Source: Pseudomonadales bacterium
GTDB taxonomy: Bacteria; Pseudomonadota; Gammaproteobacteria; Pseudomonadales; Azotimanducaceae
Length of the DNA stretch: 64,000 bases
Reading direction: 5' to 3'
NCBI GenBank assembly: GCA_028285415.1
Contig: JANQPF010000001.1
Span: 1 to 64,000, forward strand
A program made the position numbers and the translations under genes. Below are positions 33,789-41,757 of the stretch, one piece after another (position 1 is the stretch's first letter; the number at the start of each line of letters is the position of its first letter). The notes below the pieces were generated by a model. It did no database searches and had not been told where the DNA came from. It saw only the letters and a list, made by a program, of their open reading frames with translations.

Positions 33789-35993
33789 ATGAATCTGACG
33801 AAGCTGGGGATTTCCAGGTTACTCAAGACTAGCTTGCTCGTGTGGCTCGGCACCGCGGCGGCGTCGATCTCAACGTTGGCTATTGCGGCAGAAGTAGGCG
33901 TCATTGAAGAAATAGTGGTGACGGCGCAAAAACGCGAACAATCGCTGCAAGAAGTCGCCGCTTCGATTAGTGCATTGACAGCGCAGGACTTGGAATTCAA
34001 GGGACTCAAGGACCTCCGCGATCTTCAGTTCGCGGTTCCAAGCCTCCACTTCAAGGAAGGTATCGGTGAGCCCAGCATCAGCATTCGTGGTGTCGGGGCC
34101 TTTGCGACGCAGCCGGGCGTTGCGACAAGTCTCGGAGGGGTCTACCAAACCCGAAGCACCACTGCTCAGCTCTACCAGCTGGATATGCAACGTGTCGAAG
34201 TCCTCAGGGGTCCTCAGGGCACGTTGTACGGGCGCAACTCGAACGGTGGTGTGGTGAACTTCATTCCCGCAGCTCCCACTGAAGATTTTGAGGCGCTGCT
34301 TCGCGCGGGCTACGCGGAGTTCGACGAATATAACGTCCAGGGCGTGGTCAGCGGTCCCATCAGCGAAGGTGTTCGTTACCGCATCGCCGCCGATCACAGA
34401 GAAAGCGACGAGGGTTGGGTGGAAAACTTGAATCCAGGTGGGGAGGACCTGATGGAGGGGCGTTACAGCAACGTTCGAGCGCAGCTAGACGTCGATTTCG
34501 CCGAATCGCTCTACGCTAATCTCATTTTTGCTCGGAGCACCTTGGAGGGACCGCTCGACCACTTCAGCGCTATGACGGAAAACAAAGATCTACTTGGATC
34601 ACCCGCAACGGACACTCAAGCGGGACCTGATGCGGTGTTCTCAACAGAACCCCATGAGATATACGCGAACACGGAAAACGACTCGGATCGAACGTACCAA
34701 CTCCTTGGATTGACGCTGGAATGGGATCTCGAATGGGGCACGATAAAGTCGATCACCGCGTATCAGGAATACGAAGATTTGTTCATTGCCGACAGAGACC
34801 AGACCGCTTTGTCCATCTATGACACTGATGATGACTCAAAGACAGAGTCCTTTACGCAAGAGATCAACGTTCTGGGCGGCAATGAAACGTTCAATTGGGT
34901 GGTTGGTGCGTTTTTTCTCGAGGAAGATTACGAACGACATTTGATGTTTGACATTCTGAGTCCGGCGCTATCAATCCCCGTGCCAGCCCGTTTGGATTTC
35001 AATCAATCGAAATTCGAAACTGAATCCATTTCGATTTTCGCCGATGGCACGGTAGATGTTACAGATCGCGCCCGTGTCAGTTTGGGACTGCGCTACAACG
35101 AAGACGACATTGACGAATACCATCAGAACAACCTGATCATCCTCCCCGGCACCCCATTTGAAGCGGTGGTGCCTGTCTGTGACAAGTCTGAATCCGAAAC
35201 GTGGGATTCCACGACTGGACGGGTCGTCTTTCAATACGACGTGCACGACGCGGGCAACGTTTACGTCTCGTACTCCACAGGTTTCAAGGCTGGCGGTGTT
35301 GTGGGTTTCGAATGCACGGCGCCCTACAACCCGGAAGAAATTGACTCATACGAAGTCGGTTACAAGGCAACGTTTCATGAGGGTCGCACGTCTGTCAGTG
35401 CCGCGGTGTTCTACTACGACTACACAGACTTCCAAGTGTTCCAAGTCACCGACACCGCGACGACAACTGTTAACGCGGATGAGGCGGATATCCAAGGTTT
35501 CGAGTTCGAAGCCAATTCGTTACTCAACGATAAATGGTCGATCAGCTTTGGACTGACACTACTTGACGCCGAGTTCGGAAATTTCAACAGCCTTGATTCC
35601 ATGTTTCCAGCGCTCGGCTCGCAGAACGTCAAAGGAAATCCTCTGCCTTTCGCGCCGAAAACAAGTGTCAATCTCGGCGTTAGTTTCACCTCGGCTGCGC
35701 CATGGGGTGGCACGCTGTTCCTCTCTGCAGATGGGGCGTATCGGTCAAGAACTCAGTTCAGAGAGTTTGATGAAGATTTGGATTCCCAATCTTCTTATAC
35801 GGTCTTCAATCTGAACGCTGTTTGGGAAAGCGATGACGGCCGCTGGCAGACGCGGCTGTTTGCCAAAAACGCGACTGACGAGGAATACCGGGTCTTCACG
35901 TATGCAGCAGCGGCTTCTGGTAATCGAGCTGGGAGTTGGGGAATCCCGAGGCAAGCTGGTGTTGAGGTGACCCGCAGATTTGGTCAGAACTAG
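33789..35993 (+). CDS. TonB-dependent outer-membrane receptor
   Basis: 734 residues from the ATG at 33789 (GGAGGGG immediately upstream). Signal peptide to about residue 33. TonB box EEIVVTAQKRE, plug domain with SISIRGVGAF and VEVLRGPQGTLYGRNSNGGVVNF, then a barrel with the typical C-terminal region (DGRWQTRLFAKNATDEEYRVF, ending VTRRFGQN). The substrate is unknown; receptors of this EEIVVTAQKRE type carry siderophores, vitamins or organic compounds. The adjacent serine hydrolase 16 bp downstream suggests uptake of an ester-like compound. Confidence 0.94.
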   Translation: MNLTKLGISRLLKTSLLVWLGTAAASISTLAIAAEVGVIEEIVVTAQKREQSLQEVAASISALTAQDLEFKGLKDLRDLQFAVPSLHFKEGIGEPSISIRGVGAFATQPGVATSLGGVYQTRSTTAQLYQLDMQRVEVLRGPQGTLYGRNSNGGVVNFIPAAPTEDFEALLRAGYAEFDEYNVQGVVSGPISEGVRYRIAADHRESDEGWVENLNPGGEDLMEGRYSNVRAQLDVDFAESLYANLIFARSTLEGPLDHFSAMTENKDLLGSPATDTQAGPDAVFSTEPHEIYANTENDSDRTYQLLGLTLEWDLEWGTIKSITAYQEYEDLFIADRDQTALSIYDTDDDSKTESFTQEINVLGGNETFNWVVGAFFLEEDYERHLMFDILSPALSIPVPARLDFNQSKFETESISIFADGTVDVTDRARVSLGLRYNEDDIDEYHQNNLIILPGTPFEAVVPVCDKSESETWDSTTGRVVFQYDVHDAGNVYVSYSTGFKAGGVVGFECTAPYNPEEIDSYEVGYKATFHEGRTSVSAAVFYYDYTDFQVFQVTDTATTTVNADEADIQGFEFEANSLLNDKWSISFGLTLLDAEFGNFNSLDSMFPALGSQNVKGNPLPFAPKTSVNLGVSFTSAAPWGGTLFLSADGAYRSRTQFREFDEDLDSQSSYTVFNLNAVWESDDGRWQTRLFAKNATDEEYRVFTYAAAASGNRAGSWGIPRQAGVEVTRRFGQN

Positions 35994-36009
35994 CTTGGAG
36001 AACAGCGGC

Positions 36010-37251
36010 ATGACAGATGTACTCGAATCTGAAGGTGATGTAGACATACGTGGATACTGCGATCCACGGTTTGCACTGGTTCTCGATCGCTTCAAAGACA
36101 ACTTTGGCCAACGCAATGAGCTGGGCTCCACCGTGTGTGTATTCTGTGATAACGAACTGGTTGTGGATTTGTGGGGTGGGTTCACAACAGAAGAACGCAC
36201 GGTGCCATGGTCGGAAGACACGCTTGTCCACGTTTACTCGGCAACGAAAGGTGCTCTGGCGTTTCTCGCCCACCGACTCGTTTCGCAAGGCAAGCTGGAC
36301 CTCGACGCCCCCGTGGGTGACTACTGGCCAGAGTTTGCCTGCAATGGAAAGGAAAGTGCTAGAGTTTCAATGGCTCTGGATCACTCGGTGGGAGTACCGG
36401 TCCTCAGGACGAAGCACGGTGATGCGCTTGGGGTCGATTGGGAGCGGGCAGCTGCAGCGGTTGCACAAGAAGAGGCGTTCTGGAAGCCGGGGACGCGGCA
36501 TGGCTACCACGGAGTCACCATCGCGTGGACGGTCGGTGAAATTCTGCAGCGCGCCTCGGGAAAGTCGTTTGCAGATTTATACGACGAAGAGTTGCGGGAA
36601 CCTCTAGATCTAGATTTTTGGATTGGTATGCCCGACAGCGAGTTCCATCGCGCGGCGATATCGTACTTACCCGAGCCGGACGACACTCATCATGATCATC
36701 CGTTTTATCGTGGCGCGGCTGAATCCGGCAGTATTCAAAACCGTTTCTTTGCCTTGGATGAGTTGTTTCCCGAGTTCAACACGCCAGAGTGTTACCGTTC
36801 AGTGGTGCCGTCGGTCTCTGGGATGTCCAATGCAAAGGGACTCGCAAAGCTTTACCAGCCGTTGGCGAACGGCGGGAGTTTGAATGGTCGGGAATACGTT
36901 GATGAAAAAACTCTAGGTCGAATGGGGCGCGTGTCGATGTCGAGTTACGAAGATGCAACGTTTCTAACGCCTTTTCGTTGGGCTCTGGGTTTTATGAAAT
37001 CCGTCGACAACCGAAACCTCGTCCGCGGACCTGTTACGGCGTCGGTCATTATGGGTGACGCTGCGTTCGGCCACGCAGGGGGTGGCGGACAGCTTGGCTT
37101 TGCTGATCCGGAAGCCAAGTTGAGCTTCGGATTTACGACAAACAAGGGATCGGCAGGTACGTGTATCGACGAGCGTGCGCAGTGTTTGGTAGACGCGGCC
37201 TATTCCGCACTAGGCTATTCGTCAAACGAAAGCGGTGTCTGGGCGAAGTGA
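36010..37251 (+). CDS. Serine hydrolase (family VIII carboxylesterase / class C beta-lactamase fold), cytoplasmic
   Basis: 413 residues from the ATG at 36010 (GGAG 9 nt upstream). Catalytic SxxK is Ser77-Ala-Thr-Lys80 (VYSATKGAL); the tyrosine motif region reads HGYHGVT, and HAGGGGQLGFADP forms the third motif. No signal peptide. It resembles EstB-type esterases. Being 16 bp after the TonB receptor stop, it is almost certainly in the same transcript. Confidence 0.88.
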   Translation: MTDVLESEGDVDIRGYCDPRFALVLDRFKDNFGQRNELGSTVCVFCDNELVVDLWGGFTTEERTVPWSEDTLVHVYSATKGALAFLAHRLVSQGKLDLDAPVGDYWPEFACNGKESARVSMALDHSVGVPVLRTKHGDALGVDWERAAAAVAQEEAFWKPGTRHGYHGVTIAWTVGEILQRASGKSFADLYDEELREPLDLDFWIGMPDSEFHRAAISYLPEPDDTHHDHPFYRGAAESGSIQNRFFALDELFPEFNTPECYRSVVPSVSGMSNAKGLAKLYQPLANGGSLNGREYVDEKTLGRMGRVSMSSYEDATFLTPFRWALGFMKSVDNRNLVRGPVTASVIMGDAAFGHAGGGGQLGFADPEAKLSFGFTTNKGSAGTCIDERAQCLVDAAYSALGYSSNESGVWAK

Positions 37252-37330
37252 ACCTGGTCCGTCGTGGCTTCGGCTGCTGGCGAAAAAGTTAGGGTTTCGA
37301 GCCGCAAGAGGGCCAGTCTCGATAAAAAGT

Positions 37331-37452
37331 TGGTCGGAGTGAGAGGATTTGAACCGGCAACCGCGTTGCGACGGCCCCTGCGTCCCGAAGTTTGCTGCGC
37401 GATAGGCGCTTTCCTTTGCTGGGCAAGGGTTTGCAGGTGATTTAGAAGCAAC
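37331..37452 (-). repeat. tRNA-Pro-derived repeat, copy R2
   Basis: Matches the tRNA-Pro exactly for the 3' 25 nt on its complement (TGGTCGGAGTGAGAGGATTTGAAC), then diverges with a GCAAC-CGC-GTTGC hairpin insert, then resumes with GGCCCCTGCGTCCCGAA, ending at the anticodon loop. Similarity to R1 at 31167 extends to about GAAGCAAC. An inverted GTTGCTTC lies at 37479-37486. The rest of the 37252-37608 gap holds no gene. Confidence 0.85.
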
Positions 37453-37608
37453 GTCAGATAGCGATTTCCTGCTTTGATGTTGCTTCATGCTTAAGCTTGA
37501 GGTCCGTTGTCGACCCCAAAGAGACATTCGAGGTTGCAACCAAATCAATCTCTCAAGTCTCTATATTAGGGAGTCGAAGTGGAGGGCTAAGTCATCAAAC
37601 ATTTCTTC

Positions 37609-39024
37609 GTGTGGCTCGCGGTATCCGTTGTTGGCCTCGGGGTGGTTGCACTGGCCTTCACCTACTACGCCCTGCAATTGGAAATAGAACAGCCAGAGAG
37701 TTGGAGCTATCAACCTGCTCCCGACGCGCGTGCACTTCGTACTGCCGAGTTCAAGTTCACCGCGTTGCCAGTTGAAAGTCAAATTGATCAGCAAATACAC
37801 ATTAAAATTTCGCGTCTACAGCCAGGCGAAGAGGTGTGGTTACGCGCATCAACCTCAGATGCGGACGAAGTTAGATTCGATAGTTGGGCGAAATTTATCG
37901 CCGACGGAGCCGGTCATGTAGACCTTGCCAAACAAGCCCCCACCTCTGGTTCGTACCAATCCATCGACCCTATGGGTTTGTTCTGGTCAATGGAAGAGCC
38001 CGGAAGGAAGCGATTCAGGCACTCTGAACAATGGGTGTTACGGCAATATCAGTTATCCGCAGAAACGCCGAACGGCATTGTTTCGGTTAACTTGGCGCGT
38101 AGATACCCAGCGATGGATCTAGAACTATCGGAGTTCAAAACTGGCCCGATTCACGCAGAACTTTGGATTAATCCGATCGTTGAGAAACCGCCCGTTGTTA
38201 TCAGGTTGCCAGGATCGGATGGGCGTTACGACAGGCTCAAGTCTTCCTTAATCGCGTCTCACGGTTTTGCAGTCTTGGATTTACGTTATCACAGAGGAAA
38301 CGCGCGTGGGCTGCCACCCAGCAATCAGATACCGTTGGAGAGGGTTACGGCATCGATTGATTGGTTAGAAGCAATTCAAGAAGAATATGGGTTTGACGCG
38401 GATCAAATCGGTGTATTCGGCTCGTCAAAAGGGGCAGAGCTTGGATTGATCGCAGGGACTCTCGACCGCAGGATTGACGCACTGTTCTTGTGGGCCCCCG
38501 CCTCTATGGCATTTGAAGGCGGAACGTTCAGCGATCCGAAAGGCGGGTCATCTTGGACATGGCAGGGTAGATCAATTCCTTTTGCCGCGTTTAGATATCC
38601 CTATCTTGACGGTGCAATCGCTGCAACTCGCCTTAGTTTTGGAAAGCCATTTAGCTTCCTACCCATCTATCAAGAGGCAATTGAAGATGCCGATGAGGCT
38701 GCGCTCATTTCGGTAGATAACATACCCGGTACAGTGATGCTCGCGGCGGGAGAAGATGACCGTATGTGGCCATCTATGGAAATGGGTAGAAACATTTCCA
38801 AGCGAGTACGCGCAAGGGCTCGTTCAATTTGCCTTGTTGAAAAGTACTACGAAAACGTCGGTCATCGCATGAACTATGAATTATGGCCACGAGGCGGCAC
38901 CCCGGACCTTTTTATTATGGGTGGAGCACGGGATGCAAGCTACCTGGCCGGTGCCGACATTTGGAGACGAATGATCGACTTTTTTTCGAAAACTCTCATC
39001 AAGCAAGAGTCTTTCTGTATCTAA
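37609..39024 (+). CDS. BAAT / acyl-CoA thioesterase-type alpha/beta hydrolase
   Basis: 471 residues from GTG 37609. One N-terminal transmembrane helix (about 3-22), a beta-sandwich N-domain typical of bile-acid-CoA:amino-acid acyltransferase relatives, then an alpha/beta-hydrolase domain with the nucleophile in GVFGSSKGAELGL, an acid in AAGEDDRMWP and a His in ENVGHRM. Bacterial members of this family hydrolyse or transfer acyl groups. A GGAGGG sequence at 37581-37586 lies 7 nt before an in-frame ATC at 37594, whereas it is 22 nt from the GTG; translation may begin at that ATC. Confidence 0.82.
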   Translation: MWLAVSVVGLGVVALAFTYYALQLEIEQPESWSYQPAPDARALRTAEFKFTALPVESQIDQQIHIKISRLQPGEEVWLRASTSDADEVRFDSWAKFIADGAGHVDLAKQAPTSGSYQSIDPMGLFWSMEEPGRKRFRHSEQWVLRQYQLSAETPNGIVSVNLARRYPAMDLELSEFKTGPIHAELWINPIVEKPPVVIRLPGSDGRYDRLKSSLIASHGFAVLDLRYHRGNARGLPPSNQIPLERVTASIDWLEAIQEEYGFDADQIGVFGSSKGAELGLIAGTLDRRIDALFLWAPASMAFEGGTFSDPKGGSSWTWQGRSIPFAAFRYPYLDGAIAATRLSFGKPFSFLPIYQEAIEDADEAALISVDNIPGTVMLAAGEDDRMWPSMEMGRNISKRVRARARSICLVEKYYENVGHRMNYELWPRGGTPDLFIMGGARDASYLAGADIWRRMIDFFSKTLIKQESFCI

Positions 39025-39156
39025 CTGAACGACTTGTTGGCCGGTAGCCGCCGTTCTTACTACATCGAAAAAAGGACTGCTAACGAACCAGAACAGATAC
39101 CTAAATATCCGTTTATGCGCCGTTTGTACAAACGACGGTTCGATTGGTGGATTCAA

Positions 39157-39369
39157 CTAAAACCGCGTGTGTGGCTGCCGACTAAAATCTGACGCGGTGA
39201 TCGGACGACCACCGATTGATGCCGTATTCCAGTCCTGCACAATTTTCCAACGGCCATCGATTTTGTTTAGAACAATGTGGAACTGGCCATAAAAGTAGTC
39301 CGTTGCTCCAGATGGCGCTTTTACACCCACTCGGGCCATCAACGAATTCCTTTGAGGGTCTGATCTCAA
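39157..39369 (-). pseudogene. NTF2/SnoaL-like protein fragment (3' part only)
   Basis: About 70 codons matching the C-terminal half of SnoaL/NTF2-like proteins (FYGQFHIVLNKIDGRWKIVQDWNTASIGG, in two adjacent pieces: FYGQFHIVLNKIDGRW and IVQDWNTASIG). The N-terminal half is missing. The fragment stops within a few bases of tRNA-derived copy R3, so the upstream part was probably lost when that copy arrived. Confidence 0.7.
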
Positions 39370-39372
39370 AAA

Positions 39373-39433
39373 TGGTCGGAGTGAGAGGATTTAACCGGCA
39401 ACCGCGTTGGCGCCGCGCAGCGGCGACGGCCCA
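39373..39433 (-). repeat. tRNA-Pro-derived repeat, copy R3
   Basis: Starts TGGTCGGAGTGAGAGGATTT, matching the tRNA 3' end with one deletion, then the same CGGCAACCGCGTTG insert seen in R2, extended by a CGCCGC/GCGGCG hairpin, and CGACGGCCC. Same orientation as the tRNA. Confidence 0.8.
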
Positions 39434-39501
39434 GGGGCCACAACGAGCGCAAGCGAGTTGTTTCACTTGTCGAGCTGCAAGATTTTGCGAAGAGGAAAGA
39501 T

Positions 39502-39525
39502 TGGTCGGAGTGAGAGGATTTGAAC
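39502..39525 (-). repeat. tRNA-Pro-derived repeat, copy R4
   Basis: 24 bp identical to the tRNA-Pro 3' end complement (TGGTCGGAGTGAGAGGATTT then GAAC). It is preceded by a trailer-like TCGAGCTGCAAGATTTTGCG that resembles the sequences left of R2 and of the tRNA itself. Confidence 0.85.
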
Positions 39526-39556
39526 GCGTCGGGCTCCAGCGGAGGTCCCGTAGGGG

Positions 39557-39583
39557 CACGCGTCGTGCGAAGCGCGACGCGTG
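39557..39583. repeat. GC-rich hairpin between R4 and tRNA-Pro
   Basis: Arms CACGCGTCG and CGACGCGTG are perfect complements with a 9-nt loop. No T-run follows. Comparable GC hairpins follow R2 and R3, so it may belong to the repeat unit. Confidence 0.6.
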
Positions 39584-39619
39584 TATATCGAGCTGAGGGT
39601 TCTTGTGTAATAAGAGAAT

Positions 39620-39696
39620 TGGTCGGAGTGAGAGGATTTGAACCTCCGGCCCCTACGTCCCGAACGTAGTGCTCTACCAAGCTGAGCTACACTCCG
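39620..39696 (-). tRNA. tRNA-Pro, anticodon CGG
   Basis: 77 nt including an encoded CCA. The acceptor stem CGGAGTG/CACTCCG, a D arm GCTC...GAGC, an anticodon stem CTACG/CGTAG with loop TTCGGGA, a variable region GGGCC and a T arm GGAGG-TTCAAAT-CCTCT all fold. The anticodon is CGG (codon CCG). The 3' end lies at 39620, facing the four partial copies to the left. It is intact, so the fragments are extra. Confidence 0.95.
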
Positions 39697-39748
39697 AATC
39701 TGTTTTGTTGCTCGACATCCATGCCGCAAGTTCGACAGAGCGCGAATT

Positions 39749-41710
39749 CTAAAGATCTTGGGCCTGCGATGCCACACTCTCGTCGGCACTTTCTGACAAT
39801 CGCGCTCTGATCTTCGGATGCTCAAAAACCACGGGTGGCAGCTCCGCACTTTCAAAGAGATTCCGTGGGTAGCCCATGTCCAGTGCAGCGATCAGCTCAT
39901 CAATCCCGCGTTCTTCCTGTCCAACCTGGTAGTACGTGAGCCCGATGTTGAACTGCACCTTGGGATCCTGATTGTTGACCGTTCGGGCACGTTCCGCCCA
40001 GCCAATGGCAACCTCGGGCCCGCTGTAGTGTGCGTGCAGTGTCGCGGCGTTGGAGATGACGTAGGCATCGTTGGGGTTCACTTCGATCAGCTCCTCCAGG
40101 ACGCCAATTGCCTCGCGTGCTGCTGCCTCCGCACCTGTCTCGTCACCCTCGAGCTCGAGGCTCTGGGATAGGAACAGAAGCGCACGGTAGTTTTTGGGGT
40201 TAAGCGTGAGCGACTCACGAAACGCCTGGGCTGCGCCGGTGTGCTCGTTTTGTGCAATCTGGATGAGCCCGAGGTTGAAGTAGCTCCGCGAACTCTTGTC
40301 GATTTCGAGCGCCTGACGGGTGAGCGCCTCCGCTTGCGCATAGTTCCCCATTTCGTAGTGGGTAACGCCCAGGGAGGCGTAGCCGAGAAAGTCGTCTGGT
40401 ATCAGTCGAGCGATTTCGCCAAACGGCACCAGTGCCGCCTCGTACATCTGATTGCGCGCATAGAAGTTCCCGAGCGAGAGGTGTGGCCGGTAGTCGGCCG
40501 GGCTCAACGAAACTCCCATCTTGTACGCCTGCTCAGCGGCTTCGAGATCACCCATCCGCCAGGCTGAAAAGCCCAACTGGCTATAGGCTTGTTCCCAGTT
40601 CGGCAGCTGCCGGGTCAGCTCTACGGCAATCGCGTTCGCCTCAGCGTGCCTGCCCGCATTGTTGTAGAGCGTCGAGAGTGCCAGCCGGGTGTGGGGTGAG
40701 TCGGGATCAAGCTCGAGTGCCGCTTCGCAGCTCTGCTGCCCGTCCTGGAAATCGGCCGCAACTTCGGTACGGGTGAACACCATCATGTGCACACGGCAGA
40801 GATAAGCCTGCGCAGCGATGAAGTTGGGCTGCAGGCGCAGTGCGTTGGAGACCCACTCTCTGGCCTCGCGGGCCGCGTCCAGGCTGCCGGAAGTACGAAT
40901 GGCGTTTGTGGCCTGCAGATAAAAGTCGACGGCCTGGGCGTTGAGTTGTCCCTGCTCGCTCGAGTGGGCGTATTCGATGGCCACGTCCAGCGACGAAGCG
41001 ACAGCGGCGGCAACTTTCTGTTGAGCGACGAAGACTTCGCCGAGAATGCCGCTGTAATCGTTTGCCCAGACCACTTCGCCGCGGGGGACGTCGATCAGGC
41101 GGACAATGAGCCGAAACTGGCCGTCCTCGCCGCGTACGCTGCCGCGGATCACAAAGTCGGCCTCGAGCTTGCGGGCCGCGGCAACGACATCGTTTGTTGC
41201 GCCGAGCTCAAACGCGGTGGCCTCTGACATCACGCGGATGTTCGGGGCGCGCACGAGAATGGTCAGAAGCTCAGCGGCGAGACCGTTGGAGATGTATGTG
41301 TTGTTTTCGGACAAATCGTCGAACGGTACCACTGCCACCAGCGGGGTTTTGCTGGTCTCGGTAAAGAGCGACCCCTGTTGCAGGTTGATGACCACGGAAA
41401 TGGTCAGCGCACCGCCGAGGATGGCGATCAGCACCAGATCCATGGGGCTGTGGCGTTGGGGCGTGACGTCGGCGGGCGTTTCGTCGACCGTGACACCGGA
41501 AGGAGTGAGTTCGAATATCCAGGACAGCGCGATGATGATGGGAATGCCCGCCAGCGCTGAAAGGATGACAACCCGCAGCACGCTGTCGCTGATTCCGACC
41601 ATCGGAAACAGGATATCGCACGCGCCTATGACGACCCAGGCGGCGCCAATGTAGTAGGTTGTCGTGCGGATGACGTTACGCCGCCGCAGCTCGGCGATGA
41701 GCGCTTTCAC
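39749..41710 (-). CDS. Membrane TolB-like / TPR protein
   Basis: 653 residues, GTG start. Three N-terminal hydrophobic helices (about 18-38, 45-66, 90-110), then a TolB-N/FlgO-like domain (about 120-250: VAVVPFDDLSENNTYISNGLAAELLTILVRAPNIRVMSEATAF in separate pieces VAVVPFDDLSENN and LAAELLTILVRAPNIRV), then about ten TPR units to residue 620. Such proteins often sit downstream of a regulator or cyclase, but none is adjacent here. The C-terminal end faces the tRNA gene. Confidence 0.88.
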   Translation of the reverse strand: MKALIAELRRRNVIRTTTYYIGAAWVVIGACDILFPMVGISDSVLRVVILSALAGIPIIIALSWIFELTPSGVTVDETPADVTPQRHSPMDLVLIAILGGALTISVVINLQQGSLFTETSKTPLVAVVPFDDLSENNTYISNGLAAELLTILVRAPNIRVMSEATAFELGATNDVVAAARKLEADFVIRGSVRGEDGQFRLIVRLIDVPRGEVVWANDYSGILGEVFVAQQKVAAAVASSLDVAIEYAHSSEQGQLNAQAVDFYLQATNAIRTSGSLDAAREAREWVSNALRLQPNFIAAQAYLCRVHMMVFTRTEVAADFQDGQQSCEAALELDPDSPHTRLALSTLYNNAGRHAEANAIAVELTRQLPNWEQAYSQLGFSAWRMGDLEAAEQAYKMGVSLSPADYRPHLSLGNFYARNQMYEAALVPFGEIARLIPDDFLGYASLGVTHYEMGNYAQAEALTRQALEIDKSSRSYFNLGLIQIAQNEHTGAAQAFRESLTLNPKNYRALLFLSQSLELEGDETGAEAAAREAIGVLEELIEVNPNDAYVISNAATLHAHYSGPEVAIGWAERARTVNNQDPKVQFNIGLTYYQVGQEERGIDELIAALDMGYPRNLFESAELPPVVFEHPKIRARLSESADESVASQAQDL

Positions 41711-41757
41711 AATGCCGCTATTCTGGCACGAACCGCCTCTTCTGGCTCAAGTCTGGC

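Noticed and set aside
31167-39696. Prophage
   Set aside because: No integrase, capsid, terminase or portal genes appear; only the tRNA end copies suggest integration.
39182-39855. Several overlapping frames containing SNPLTPT- or VGVRGFE-type residues
   Set aside because: These are translations of the tRNA-Pro and its partial copies. They look conserved in databases only because tRNA ends are conserved.
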